NCBI GenBank assembly: GCA_026018925.1
Contig: JAKSZU010000008.1
Span: 59,008,027 to 59,072,026, forward strand
DNA length: 64,000 nt
Reading direction: 5' to 3'
DNA from: Tupaia tana
Taxonomy: Eukaryota > Chordata > Mammalia > Scandentia > Tupaiidae
The position numbers were made by a program, and so were the translations under genes. The notes under the pieces were generated by a model. That model made no database searches, was not told where the DNA came from, and saw only the letters and a program-made list of their open reading frames with translations. Position 1 is the stretch's first letter. Each line of letters starts with the position of its first letter. Below, piece after piece: positions 32,143 to 42,699 of the stretch.

Positions 32143-32366
32143 TGGCCCAGCCACAATGCTGCAACAGTAAGCCAAGTACCCTGCAACACTGGGAATCATA
32201 TGGTCAATCAGAGGTCTGAATCCCCTGCTTGACCTGAGAACATGCTGGGTACATCACAGGCACCCAGAATCTTGAGGACCCTGAGAGCTGGGGAGAGGGC
32301 ATTGTGCCGTGACAAGACCTTGTTAAGAGTGGCTTCTCTCTATTACATATGCACTCTTATCATAAC
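32143..32366 (+). repeat. Composite SINE whose tail became a GAAA tract
   Basis: Head 'ggcccagccacaatgctgcaac', box-B-like 'aggtctgaatcccc', then 'catcacaggcacccagaatcttgaggaccctgagagctgggga' (7SL-like position), then 'gacaagaccttg' and A-rich start of the repeat at 32367. Confidence 0.65.
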
Positions 32367-32376
32367 AAGAAAGAGA

Positions 32377-32409
<33 letters not shown>

Positions 32410-32454
32410 GAGAAAGAAAGAAAGAAAGAAAGAGAAAGAAAGAAAGAAAAGAAA

Positions 32455-32495
<41 letters not shown>

Positions 32496-32544
32496 AAAGA
32501 AAGAAAGAAGAAAAAGAAAGAAAGAAAGAAAAGAAAGAAAGAAA

Positions 32545-32593
<49 letters not shown>

Positions 32594-32638
32594 GAGAAAG
32601 AAAGCAAGCAAGAAAGAAAAAGGGAAAGAAAGGAAGGG

Positions 32639-32693
<55 letters not shown>

Positions 32694-32766
32694 AAAAGAG
32701 AAAGGAAGGAAGGAAGGAAGGAAGGAAGGAAGGAAGGAAGGAAGGAAGAAAGAAAGAGAAGAAAAG
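32367..32766 (+). repeat. 400-bp (GAAA)n/(GGAA)n purine tract
   Basis: Almost pure purine strand: AAAG tetramers with A-run and GAG variants, changing to GGAA near 32703-32748. The 146- to 178-codon Lys/Arg/Glu-rich frames are artefacts of the repeat. It directly follows the composite SINE. Confidence 0.97.
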
Positions 32767-32854
32767 TTAAAAGAATAGTTGGGAAATAGAAATAGTTGTG
32801 ATATCTTTAAGCAAAATCTTACACTGCTTACTCAAAGAGTGCTAGATAAATGAA

Positions 32855-32918
32855 TGAGGGCCTCTGGTGGGGGTTTCCTGACTGTATCACAACATGACAG
32901 AGGACAGTCTCTGTCCTA
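32855..32918 (-). mobile_element. MaLR LTR fragment (MST/THE1-like)
   Basis: 'cctctggtgggggtttcctgactgtatcacaacatgacagaggacagtctct' is nearly the same as 34307-34358 inside a longer LTR relic. Fossil fragment. Confidence 0.6.
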
Positions 32919-33188
32919 GCTTAAGATAAAACCAAAAAAAGGAAAAAGGGTATACAGTGCTTTCTGAAGGTAAATAAAATACCACCTGGACTTCCTACCT
33001 ATTTTCCCATCTCTGCATGGGTAACTCCACTGGGCTTTGACAAACTGGTCCACCCTAGGGAGTTCTCGCCCCTTCATCCCCACTCCTCTATGCTTTGCAG
33101 ATGACCTCTACAGGTTTGGCTTACTCATGAGCTATGATATTAGGGGATCAGTTTTGAAAGTCTGAGATTTGTAAAAGACTCTTAAACA

Positions 33189-33189
33189 G

Positions 33190-33240
<51 letters not shown>

Positions 33241-33241
33241 A
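33189..33241 (+). repeat. (AAAT)n microsatellite
   Basis: Thirteen perfect AAAT/AATA units. Confidence 0.97.
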
Positions 33242-34200
33242 GGCTGTGGAGCTATCTGCTTTTCTGGGCACTTATTTTTTTTCAGGGCCATGGTAAGGGT
33301 GTGGTACCACATTCAGTCAGGAACTGAATGGAACCCTCTAACCTAACTGGCATGGTTGGGAGTGTAACCTACAGAGGATCCTGTTTGTTTTATGCTTTCT
33401 AAGGAATTGCAAGCTACGATGATCTACTCTTCTCTCTCAGACTTCTTCCAAATGATTTGGAATCATGCCACTTTGAGAGGAGTAGTGACTATCACTAATT
33501 TGTCTTTCCAGGGTCTTCTGGAAATAATCCTCCTCTCTGGGGAGCTGCTTAAGGAACTACTCTGATCAATTAGTTCTAGACAGAGCTGCCATTTTCTTGC
33601 AATTACCTGTCTCACCACAAGTGATTGGTTCAGGGATGTGCAAATTATCCAGAAAGAGCAAATCAAAGTAATTCCTAAGTAGAACTGGGGAAAGAGAGTA
33701 AGTGTTTGTAAGGTTGTGGGGTGCCAGTCCTGGGCTGTTAAGTTTTGCATCTCGTGGTGTCAGCTGGTCTGCAGTGGGATATGATGTATATAATGCAGAG
33801 TGAAAAGCAGAGAGAAGCGATAGGAGAGTCCTAGTGGTGTTTGAGTCTCTAGTTCCTATTGTTTGAGAGGCACAATTTACCCTCATGCATTTGGTTGTTT
33901 AATCTTTCTTTTCGCTACTAGAAATACACTAGCATGCTTCCAAACAACACCCTCCCTCTTTTTTTTTTTTCTTTTCTTTTTTCTCTCATATCCTATTTCA
34001 CATTGGCTTTCTGTCACTTGCAACCTTTAAAAGAATTCTGATTGAGGCAATCGTCTGCTGTGATGCTGGCCTCTCTCTCCTTTCCTCCTGTGTTATTACC
34101 TTCGTTTTTATAAACCATAAGCTATTTTCATTTTTTCATTATAATTTTCCCAGCTGATTTCCTCTCCACTTCTTTCTCCCTGGCCTCCCTTTGCTTCCTT
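33242..34200. other. No gene or repeat recognised
   Basis: Two overlapping minus frames of about 100 codons at 33463-33886 have no domain I know. A T/C-rich tract lies at 33957-33986. Confidence 0.45.
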
Positions 34201-34206
34201 TCTGTG

Positions 34207-34520
34207 TTAGTCTGTTTCATTGCTAATCACAGGACATACCCCAAAACTGGGTAATTTATGAAAATACAGGTTTGTTCAGCTCACAGTTTGGAGGTGGAAG
34301 GTCCAGGGGCTTCTGGTGGGGGTTTCCTGGCTGCATCACAACACGGCAGAGGACAGTCTCTCCTGTGGTCTGTGCCATATGTGTCTCTCTGTTCATTCCC
34401 CTCTCCTCACAAATCTGCCAGATCTCAATCATGGGGGCGCTGCACTAATGACCTAAATTTTAACCTCCTCTGAAAAGCCACGCCTTTCCACACCATAATC
34501 AGATTAAGTCTCTACGCTTT
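34207..34520 (-). mobile_element. MaLR LTR relic (MST/THE1-like)
   Basis: Starts 'gttagtctgtttcattgctaatcac', 'aaaactgggtaatttatgaaaa', runs through 'cttctggtgggggtttcctgg' and 'aatcatgggggcgctgcactaatgacc'. Reverse-oriented. Old fossil. Confidence 0.75.
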
Positions 34521-34582
34521 TAATACTATTACTTCTTCCTTTCTTTTTCTTTCTTTCTCTTTTAGAATTATTTATTATTTAT

Positions 34583-34820
34583 TTATTGGAGAGGTTTTTG
34601 CTATAGGGCACTTGTGCTTGCCAGAGAGACAGAGAGTCAGAAATCATCCCCTGGGGGGATGGCCACGCCTCAATTCCTTCTCCTCCATTCTTCTCTCGGG
34701 ATCTTGGGTACACATGCACACGCTCGCCCAGGGTGAGTTTAAGCCACTGGGTCTGGGACTTGAACCGTGGTGGACCACATGGGAGTCCAGCAACATAGCC
34801 ATTATGCCAACTGCTGGTCG
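34583..34820 (-). repeat. Dominant-family SINE
   Basis: (TTTA)n left end, GGAGAGGTTTTTGCTATAGGG, a body shortened in the GA-rich block, head ending CAACTGCTGGTC. GAATTATTTATT / GAATTACTCATT probably mark the insertion site. Confidence 0.92.
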
Positions 34821-34849
34821 CGAATTACTCATTTAATTTTATTTATCTT

Positions 34850-35022
34850 TGTTCTTTTTATTTTTTTTAAGTTTCTATAGGACATGTGCACTATCCAGAG
34901 AGAGACGGACATAGAGGAAGGAGAGAGAAAGTGAGAAAGCAAAGCCACCAGGTCCAAGGCTCTAACCACAGTCGACCATGTGGGAGTCCAGCACCCCAAC
35001 TTCCAAGCCATCTACTAGCCCC
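34850..35022 (-). repeat. Short SINE variant that kept the GCTATAGG-like end
   Basis: 'gtttctataggacatgtgcactatccagagagagac' then directly 'gccaccaggtccaaggctctaacc' and the head ending 'ccatctactagcccc'. It links the main and short forms: same 3' end as the main family, no CpG-rich middle. Confidence 0.85.
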
Positions 35023-36224
35023 TTTCTTTCTTGTTTCATTTTTCTTTCCTTCCTTCCTCTGCCCACATGCTACTATTTTTCCTTCCTAATGATTAATTAT
35101 CAGCATTTATTTTTCTATAAACAACCCGTTTAAAGATGTTTTCAATTGCATCCTAAAGATCCTTTCAAAGTGCTTCCTTGGCAGCTAGTACTAGGATTAT
35201 GCTGAAGATAAAGATTCAGGAAATAGAATTAAATGTGGTCCTGTTAATTACGTATGTGTTATATAACCATAGATTTTTGTTTTTTGATTTTCTATATTTG
35301 AGGAAATTCCTGCAATAAACATATATATTCCTTTCATTTAAAAATAATTGAAGTATTTTGTTATGATCACCTAAATTCATCATATAAATACTTGTCTTTT
35401 GTTTGTCCTTTTTGATAAGCTACTTAATATTAAGAGACCTACTTAAGGATGACGCTAGCAAAAAGCCTCCCCAGAAGAGTTAAGAGACTCACCCCTTAAT
35501 TGTTGTTGGCAAATATGGGTGGAGAAATGAATAAATAAATAAACAGATAGGTAAATAATAAATATTTTCCCTAAACAAAGAGCAGATAATAGTATGGCAA
35601 AACCTGATTCAGTATAAGGGCCAGATAATTTACCAGATGATCAGTTTGATCAGCAAAGTCTGTGCTTCTTGACTACAGATGAATATTCAGTAGTCTATGT
35701 GGGCTACACCTGGAAATGGTTGACAGCCTTAAATAGAGAAGGAACGCTAAACTCCTGGATTTATCCCAGCTAGTGAAGGAAAGACAGATGCTCAATACAA
35801 ATATTTTAGCAAGTTACAAAGACAGTGAGGAAGAAGAAGGTCAGACCGAAAATAAGGCTCTGTCAAATGAAACATTTGACCAAGGAAAGTCAGATACGCT
35901 GTTTTGGTCTTTAGGGAGTCTAACCCCTATGACGTTAGCCCATGTTGTCTTATGGATGGCAAGTGAAGGGAAAACAAGGCAGTTAAGGAGAAGCTGAGGT
36001 AGTTAAAGAGAATGATAATACCTAGGGTACAGAGAAGCTGGCAGGCACGTCACAGCGATAGACTATATACAGACATGTATATCACAACCGCATTTGTGCA
36101 GTCCTATGGCGTATGTCTCATGCCTTGTAAATAAGCAAGTCCACTAGAGAGAAAGTGCACTAAGGGAAGTTACAAAAGATCATATAAACCTGTGTACAAA
36201 CCCAGTGCTTTCATTGATTTTAGT
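35023..36224. other. No gene or repeat recognised
   Basis: AT-rich. The 74-codon plus frame at 35773-35997 is acidic in its first half (SEEEEGQTENK) but has no family assignment. Confidence 0.45.
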
Positions 36225-36635
36225 AAGAAGGAAGAAATGGAAACGAACATGAACGAAAGTTACCTGGTCACTTACAGCACATCTATAAAACGGATATCAG
36301 GCAGCAAGTGAAAATGATGTTGCTCGATTTATATTCATAGGCATTGAAATACATCCATGACATTCACATATACTTTGAAGTGAAAAAGCAGATTTTAAAA
36401 TAATGTGTATAAAGTGATCTTGTTTTTTTCTGTGAAAAATATTAATATATATATATATTTAAAGACGTGTATTTTAAATGTTCTGAGATAGTGTGTCAAA
36501 ATGTTTGCAGCAGTTATATTTGAGTGGTGGGATTCCTGGCATTTAAAAATGTGTTTTATGATCTGTAATTTGTTTTTCTGTAAGGTCTATGTGTTATTGG
36601 CATATTAATATAAATTAAATGAACTTTTAAAAGGG
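36225..36635 (+). repeat. Old L1 3'-region fragment
   Basis: 'ctataaaacggatatcaggcagcaagtg', 'tgaaatacatccatgacattcacat..aagtgaaaaagcag', 'taatgtgtataaagtgatcttg' and 'gagtggtgggattcctggcatttaaaaatgtg' follow the order of L1M 3' sequence. Confidence 0.6.
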
Positions 36636-37288
36636 AGATGGAGATGTCGACACATCAATTACTTCCTCCGCGCTCACATTCCATTCTTAGAGACCTCCCT
36701 CTGTGTAGCCCTCAGCTCCTGGAAGAGGTGCATGCCCTGGGTGTCTCAGGATCCCATCTGTCCTGGATGTTCACCTTAGGGATTTAGAAGTAAGGTGCAG
36801 GCAGGGCCAGATAAGGTGTCCCTGAACTGAAAGGTCACTTCCCCAGGATCCAGAGTTGGCACTCTGAGAGGCCAAAACCATACGTGGACTAAACCAGGGG
36901 AGAGCAGAAGAGCTCTGAATAAGCCCAGAAAGTCTGCCTGGAGAAAGGAAACGGGCAAAGGCAGCTGCCTAGAGGGAAGCAGAGTTCAGAGACCAAGCAA
37001 CCCACTGAGGAATAGAAGACACAGCCTACATGGCTCAGCTCCATGTCATTTCTGGCTTTCATGGCAGCTATGAAATTGTGTCTTATTTTAAAAATAGAAG
37101 TTCCTTTTAGCCCATTGATTTGCAGTGTGTTTCTGTTCATTGAGGTAGCCTTGGTAAAGACAGAAATAGATGCCCTGAAGCAAGCAGCGGGGCAGGGCGG
37201 CAGACGTGGGCTCTGAATGAGCTTCCACCATGACTTCGCTCTCATCTGCAGCCTGAGTAAGAGGCTTACCAGTATCTCTACCTTCGTG
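36636..37288. other. Apparently unique, GC-balanced sequence
   Basis: The 137-codon minus frame (36889-37302) looks protein-like by length, but I see no known domain, and part of it overlaps the LTR relic. Confidence 0.4.
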
Positions 37289-37289
37289 T

Positions 37290-37662
37290 TAGTCTGTTTC
37301 ATATGCTACAACAAAATATCCTAGACCAGGTAGTTTATAAACAACAGAAAATTTATTTCATGTGGTTTTGGAGCCAGGCAATTCCAAGATCAAGGCAGGG
37401 CAGATTCAGTGTCTGATTCACTCTCTGTTGCCAAGACGGTGCTCTGTCACTGCATTCTTACGTGGTAGAAGGCAGAAGGGCAGAAGGGATGAATTAATTC
37501 TCTCCCTTAAGCCTTTTCATAATGGCATGAGTCCTACCCTTGAGAGCAGAACCCCCATGGCCTAATCATTTCATAAAAGCCCTGTCTTTTAATACTGTTG
37601 CATTGGAAAATCAAGTTTCAATATGAATTTTGGAGGGATACAATCATTCGAACCATAGCAAG
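37290..37662 (-). mobile_element. MaLR solo LTR relic (MST/MLT1A-like), nearly full length
   Basis: 'gttagtctgtttcatatgctacaacaaaatatcc', 'ttccaagatcaaggcagggcagattcagtgtctg', 'ttctcccttaagcc', 'taatactgttgcattggaaaatcaagtttcaatatgaattttggaggg', ending 'aaccatagca'. Every main landmark of the LTR is present in reverse. Old fossil, no internal region. Confidence 0.87.
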
Positions 37663-38109
37663 CACCATCCTTGGCCACGAGGACTGCAAAAGTGATGATG
37701 GCAGTTTTCTTTCAAGGACTGGTTGGGAAAAAAAATGAGAAGTCAAACTTTGACAGATATTTCTCCCAAGGTAACTGTAATTTCTAACCCAAAGATGTGG
37801 TTTGGTGGATTTCCTTAAAGACTTTTGAAGGTGAGGAATTTTACAATGTTGCTCTCCTATTCAATATTCTGAATTCTGTTGTGCAGAACATAGCCTAATG
37901 TGCTTGACAGCCTTGGCGAAAAAAAAGCACGATATAAATGCATCATCAATATAATAATATAAATTGAATTAGAATGTTCATTCTGTTCTGCTGAGCTTCT
38001 CTCCTGAGCTGATTATGTCTGAAATGGCTCTTGTTAGAAGCTTTCTCATTATGAGGAACTCACTGTTCTGTTCCAACCCTCTGTCAAGTGCCACCTGTTT
38101 GGCACTTTC

Positions 38110-38150
<41 letters not shown>

Positions 38151-38462
38151 TAGCCTATCCTGTTAGTATTTGAAGCTCAGAGTCATGGCATTAGAATTGC
38201 AGCATGCCACTTTAAGTTTTTCTGGTACTAAGTTACATTTTAAAGAACAAAGCATGGCAATTTGGCTACTTGGTTGTAGACAAAAATCAAATGGTGCCCC
38301 AACAAATGATGATCCTAACACTTTTGCTAATAATCTCCTAGTTGCATAATTTATCCAATATCCTTGTAAAGAAGGATGGGTTATTGGTCATGGCCTAAAT
38401 CATTTGCCATTCAAGTGGACTGAATAAGTGTCCAAATTAGGTGTTGTTAGGGATAGGTCTTT
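37663..38462. other. No gene recognised
   Basis: A 32-bp T tract at 38112-38142 has no SINE attached. Otherwise unremarkable. Confidence 0.45.
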
Positions 38463-38885
38463 TTTTTTTTTTTTCCAAATTCATAAACTTTATCCTTTGG
38501 AATAGTTTTGAAATTATAGGAAAAAAACCCCACAGTATAGAGAGTGCCCACATACTTTTCCCCCACCTCTACCAGATTTCCACTATTATTAATATCTTAG
38601 ACTAAAACTGCACATTTGTTACAGTTCATGAATCACTTTTGATACATTATTGTTAACTAAGGTCCATAGTTCATTCAGATTTCTTTGTTTTTTTTTTTTT
38701 TTGTTTGTTTTTTTGTTTTTTTTTGTGCCTACCATCCTTAATCTGTTCTAGGATTCCATGCAGACACCACATTCTATTTAGTTGTCATGTCCCTTACTCT
38801 GCTCTTGACTGTGTAAAATAAGATCCCAAATGGATAAGAGCTCCAAAGAGCAAACTATTGGGGAAGACATGTAGTTCGTGAGATT

Positions 38886-38886
<1 letters not shown>
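38463..38886. repeat. Old L1-related repeat, split by a T-rich insertion
   Basis: 'cctttggaatagttttgaaattatagg', 'agtatagagagtgcccacatacttttcccccacc', 'tacattattgttaactaaggtccatagttcattcagattt' and 'ctgttctaggattcc..ccacattctatttagttgtcatgtccctta' form a series I know from old L1 3' sequences. A GT/T-rich stretch sits at 38683-38724. Confidence 0.65.
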
Positions 38887-38888
<2 letters not shown>

Positions 38889-38922
<34 letters not shown>

Positions 38923-39163
38923 GAGATTTTTGCTATAGGGCATGTGTACTTGCCAGAAACACAGAGAGAGACAGAAAGCAAGAAATACCTCCCTAGGGGT
39001 GATGGCCATGCCGCAATCCCTTCTCCTCCATTCTACTCTTGGGATCTTGGGAACACATGCACACGCACCTGGTGTGAGTTTAAGCCACCGGGTCTGGGAC
39101 CCAAATTGCAATCAAGTACGTGGGAGTCCAACGATGGAATCACCATGCCATCTGCTGGTCCCG
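38889..39163 (-). repeat. Dominant-family SINE inserted in the L1 relic
   Basis: 26-bp T tract, AGAGATTTTTGCTATAGGGCATG, head ending CATCTGCTGGTCCC. Flanks GATTTGCCTTT / GATTCACCTTC are a plausible duplication. Confidence 0.93.
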
Positions 39164-41200
39164 GATTCACCTTCTTTTTGTGGCTCTTACTCCGGGCATG
39201 CACCACTTCTCCTTTACATTGGCTCATCCTTTGGCATTGGTAAGGCAAGCTGCAATTTTCATAAATAACTATTTAAAAATGAGCAATATGAAAAATTCAA
39301 AATGTGTGAACAAAACAAATAGCTCAGTAACAATACATTCTCTGCATTATAACATTAGTATATACTGTCTTGTTAGAAATAACAATACACTTTATTAAGT
39401 TCCAAAGATCTTTATTTTTATATAAAGCTGCAATGGCTTTTCTCCCTCCCAGCTTCTTGGATGACTTGGACACCTGGTCTGGGTCTGTGTTCCTGGCCCT
39501 TTGAAGTGCTAAAGTCCTTTATTAAAACATTTTCTGGATTAGAAGGTTCTAGAGGATTTCTTCCTATGCAGCTCTAAATTGAGATACTTGCTAAAGTAGA
39601 TAGACCACACTTAAAATGCTTTCAAAGTCTACAGTCCTTTTTAGGTTCGAGTTCTCACTTTGTTGAAGAAAGGCCTAGTCAGTACATTTAGCAAATATGT
39701 TTATGTTGGCACCATGGGACTTTGTCTTCTTGAGCATGGCTTATTAGACCCAATGAGAACATTTAGCCAAGGACAGACTATAAGCTCTGAGATCATGGGA
39801 CAAGAGCTTTGTTCAACCAGAATAATGGGGACTGAATTGGATACATTAAATCTTGTGAAAAGGAACCTTGAAAATGAAGGCAGCAAGGCCATAACACAGA
39901 CCACAAAGGATGAGTAACAGAAATTGTGAGTAAGCAGTCATGAGTAAACCAAAGCCATGAGAAAATGGAATCCAGATGACAAGTAGCTGTAGCAGCAGGA
40001 GGGGTAGAAGGAGAGATAGAAAGAGCTGAATCATTGTATTAGCAGAACTGTATGAACTCCTACGGGGCTGAGGGCGTTACAAGGTAACAGCTCTAGAATT
40101 GCCTTGGATCCCAAGCCAATCTCTTGGTTCATGAGTTTCATTCCTTTTTGAGAGGCCTAATCTTTCACATACTTGGCAGTTTCCACAGATACTTACACTA
40201 TCTTCATTTCCGCTCTTACATTATGTTGCTCTTGTTCCTCAAGATAATATAAGAAGGTTTAAATAGCATCTGGGCCTGGTCTCTATTCAGGTTGGCTGGG
40301 TTTACCATTAGGACTGCAAATGATCTAGCTCTTCCCAGCCCAGCCTCTTTGCTCAGCAGCCATAGAGAAATCCCAAAGTGTTTCATAGAGATTTGACCTT
40401 CACTCCTAACATAGGGAAGTAGCCTTAGAAAAAGTTCAGTTGTAACAAAAAATTTCATTGCGGGTAAAAAAGGTTGCTACTCACTACCCTCCACTGCCAC
40501 TGACCTCTTCAATTCTCTTTGCCAACTTCCACCTACTTGTTTTGAGTTATTTTGTTAACTTACTAATCACAATCAAATTAGTTATTTTGTTTGATTTCAG
40601 ATTGATTATAGCTGAGTTCTCTCAAGAACCTTCACTTCTGATAGGAAAAGTCACTAATATTTATATATGCAAGGTAATGCTATAAGAAATTTACATAAGT
40701 GAATTTATTTAATCCTCTAAAGGCAGAAGAAGATGGACTCCAAAGTATAAAGCTCCATATGCCAACCTCAAGTTGCCAAAAAAAAAATCTCCCTTTTCTC
40801 AACTCCCTACCTCCAAAGAAAGAATCAGAGTTAGAGGATTCATCCTTTCTGAACAGTGTGTGGTGGGGAATTAGCTTAATATTACAGATGGCTAATACTA
40901 ACAGTCGTCTTCTCAGGAGCTGCCTTCTCCTTTCCTTATTGGACAGGCCCTTCTACCACAGAAGATTCCTGGTACTTTCCCCCTAGCCTCACTTATAACT
41001 AGTACATAGACAAATAACTCAGCATTGGCCCATGAAACCCAAAGGGATGTCTGCTGGGTGGCTTTGGGAAAAGGCTTCTCTTCCTAGAAAAGAAAGGCAT
41101 GTATTTTTCCTTTTCTGAATACGATTTGTCTGCACGTGTCCCAGGATCACTACAGCCTTTCTGAGATCAGTAGAGGAGTTATCAATGTCCTATTGTGAAT
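39164..41200. other. Mostly unique-looking sequence
   Basis: A weak reverse MIR trace ('aatatttatatatgcaaggtaatgctataag..atttaatcctc') lies near 40650-40730. Frames of 60-95 codons occur on both strands without known domains. Confidence 0.4.
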
Positions 41201-41206
41201 GTCAAA

Positions 41207-41234
41207 GCACACACACACACACACACACACACAG
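41207..41234 (+). repeat. (CA)n microsatellite
   Basis: About 14 uninterrupted units. Confidence 0.95.
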
Positions 41235-41324
41235 TACCTGGGTCCCTCAACTGCTGCCCCAACCTTGAAAGAGTCTTGCTTAAACTCTATATTATAACTA
41301 TAGTAATAACAATAATTATTATCA

Positions 41325-41430
41325 TTAATAAAAAGAGCTAATACTTTTATAGAGGCCATTGTGTGCTGGACACTTTTAATTATTATGTGAGATTTTAGGT
41401 AAATGGATTGTTTAAACCATACCTTTTACA
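41325..41430 (-). repeat. MIR fragment
   Basis: 'gagctaatacttttatagaggccattgtgtgctggacacttttaa' is the reverse MIR 3' part ('gctaacatttattgagc..tgtgccaggcac'). Confidence 0.55.
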
Positions 41431-41804
41431 CTTGATCTTAGTGAAAAAAAAAGAGCAAAGCAATTAAACTATATCTTTTAGTTGGGTGTCCAATTATTTG
41501 ATACTGAAAAAATACCTTTACAAATACATTGCAAATCTGGTTCTTGTTCTCTAGCTGTAGAAGTCCTGGAGAGGCCTCTTTGGGATGCAGGTTTGAGCTG
41601 CGCCTCCAAAATACATAATCCTCCCATCACGAGACAAATTCTGTTTACCCAGAGTTCTTCAATAGAAGCTCTTTTCCTGAATAAGCATCTTGAGCTGTAC
41701 CTGTACAGGATCCTGAAAACCTAAAGTGTGAACTTGTCAGGGCCTTTATTTTCAACCTGGTGATCCCTGACTTACACAGGAAAATAAGAATTAGTATGCA
41801 TAGG

Positions 41805-42078
41805 GGGACCAGCAGTTAGCATAATGACTATGTTGCTGGACTCCCATGTAGTCGACTGCAGTTCGAGTCCCGGACCCAGTGGCTTAAACTCATGCCGGGC
41901 GCTTGTGCATGCGTGCCCAGGATCCCAAGAGGAGAATGGAGGAGAAGGGATTGCGGCGTGGCCATCCCTCCTGGGGGGTGATTTCTTGCTTTCTATTTCT
42001 CTGTCTCTCTCTGGCTCTCCGGCGAGTGCACGCGCCCTATAGCAAAAACCTCTCCAAAAAAAAAAAAAAAAAAAAAAA
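41805..42078 (+). repeat. Young dominant-family SINE, GGACC subfamily
   Basis: Head GGGGACCAGCAGTTAGCATAATG, B box AGTTCGAGTCC, CpG-rich body, A tract of 24. Duplication AAGAATTAGTATGCATAGG / AAGAATCAGTACGCATAGG ends inside the first bases of the neighbouring MITE, so it landed on the MITE edge. Confidence 0.96.
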
Positions 42079-42207
42079 AGAATCAGTACGCATAGGAGGG
42101 AACTTCAAAAAGTTTATGGAAAACAGAATTAAACTACAAGTTTGTTTTGGTGCAAATATTGATATCATGCATAGATTTTTTTTATATTACATATTTCCCA
42201 TACACTT

Positions 42208-42476
42208 TTTTTTTTTTTTTTGAGAGGTTTTCGCTATAGGGCGCGTGTGCTTGCCAGACAGACAGAGAGAGACATAGAGACAGAAAGCGAGAAATCACCC
42301 CCCAGGGGGGATGGTCATGCCACAATCCCTTCTCCTCCATTCTCCTGTCGGAATCCTGGGCACGCATGCACATGCGCCCGGCGTGAGTTTTTTAAGCCAC
42401 TGGGTCCGGGGCGCGAACTGTGGTCGACCACGTGTAAGTCCAGCGACGTAGCCATTATGCTAACTGCTGGTTCCCC
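42208..42476 (-). repeat. Young dominant-family SINE, GAACC subfamily
   Basis: CCATACACTTTTT on both sides (42198 and 42478). B-box equivalent CAGTTCGCGCCCC, 'tctctatgtct' marker in reverse, head ending TAACTGCTGGTTCC. It lies 129 bp from the plus-strand copy at 41805. Confidence 0.95.
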
Positions 42477-42489
42477 CCATACACTTTTT

Positions 42490-42667
42490 AAAAAGAATTT
42501 TTTTATTTAGTTTTATTTACTATTATTGTATTTTTAAAATTTGCTATAGGGCAGAGGGAGACAGAGAGAGAGGAAAAGTAAGAAAACAAGCTTCCAGATC
42601 TGGGACCCAAACTGCAGCTGGCCATGTGGGAGTCCAGCACCCTAACTATTATGCCACCTGCTAGTTC
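42490..42667 (-). repeat. Short SINE variant
   Basis: 'aaaatttgctatagggcagagggagacagagagagagg' then 'gcttccagatctgggacccaaactgcagctggccatgtgggagtccagcaccctaactattatgccacctgctagttcc'. Keeps GCTATAGGG, lacks the CpG-rich middle. Confidence 0.9.
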
Positions 42668-42699
42668 CTTTCATAAACTTTTGAAGACTTCTCATAAAG

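Larger units (their letters stand above)
42095..42694. mobile_element. Mariner-type MITE carrying two SINEs
   Basis: Left end 'ggagggaacttcaaaaagtttatggaaaa' after TA, right end 'tttcataaacttttgaagacttctca' before TA. Middle 'acaagtttgttttggtgcaaa..atcatgcatagatttttt'. SINEs occupy 42208-42476 and about 42490-42667; the transposon itself is only about 150 bp. Confidence 0.75.

Noticed and set aside
32242-32789. Long Lys/Arg/Glu-rich open frames of up to 178 codons
   Set aside because: They are translations of the GAAA/GGAA tract in several frames; no start context, domain or unique sequence.
36889-37302. 137-codon minus-strand frame
   Set aside because: Overlaps the edge of the LTR relic at 37290 and has no domain.
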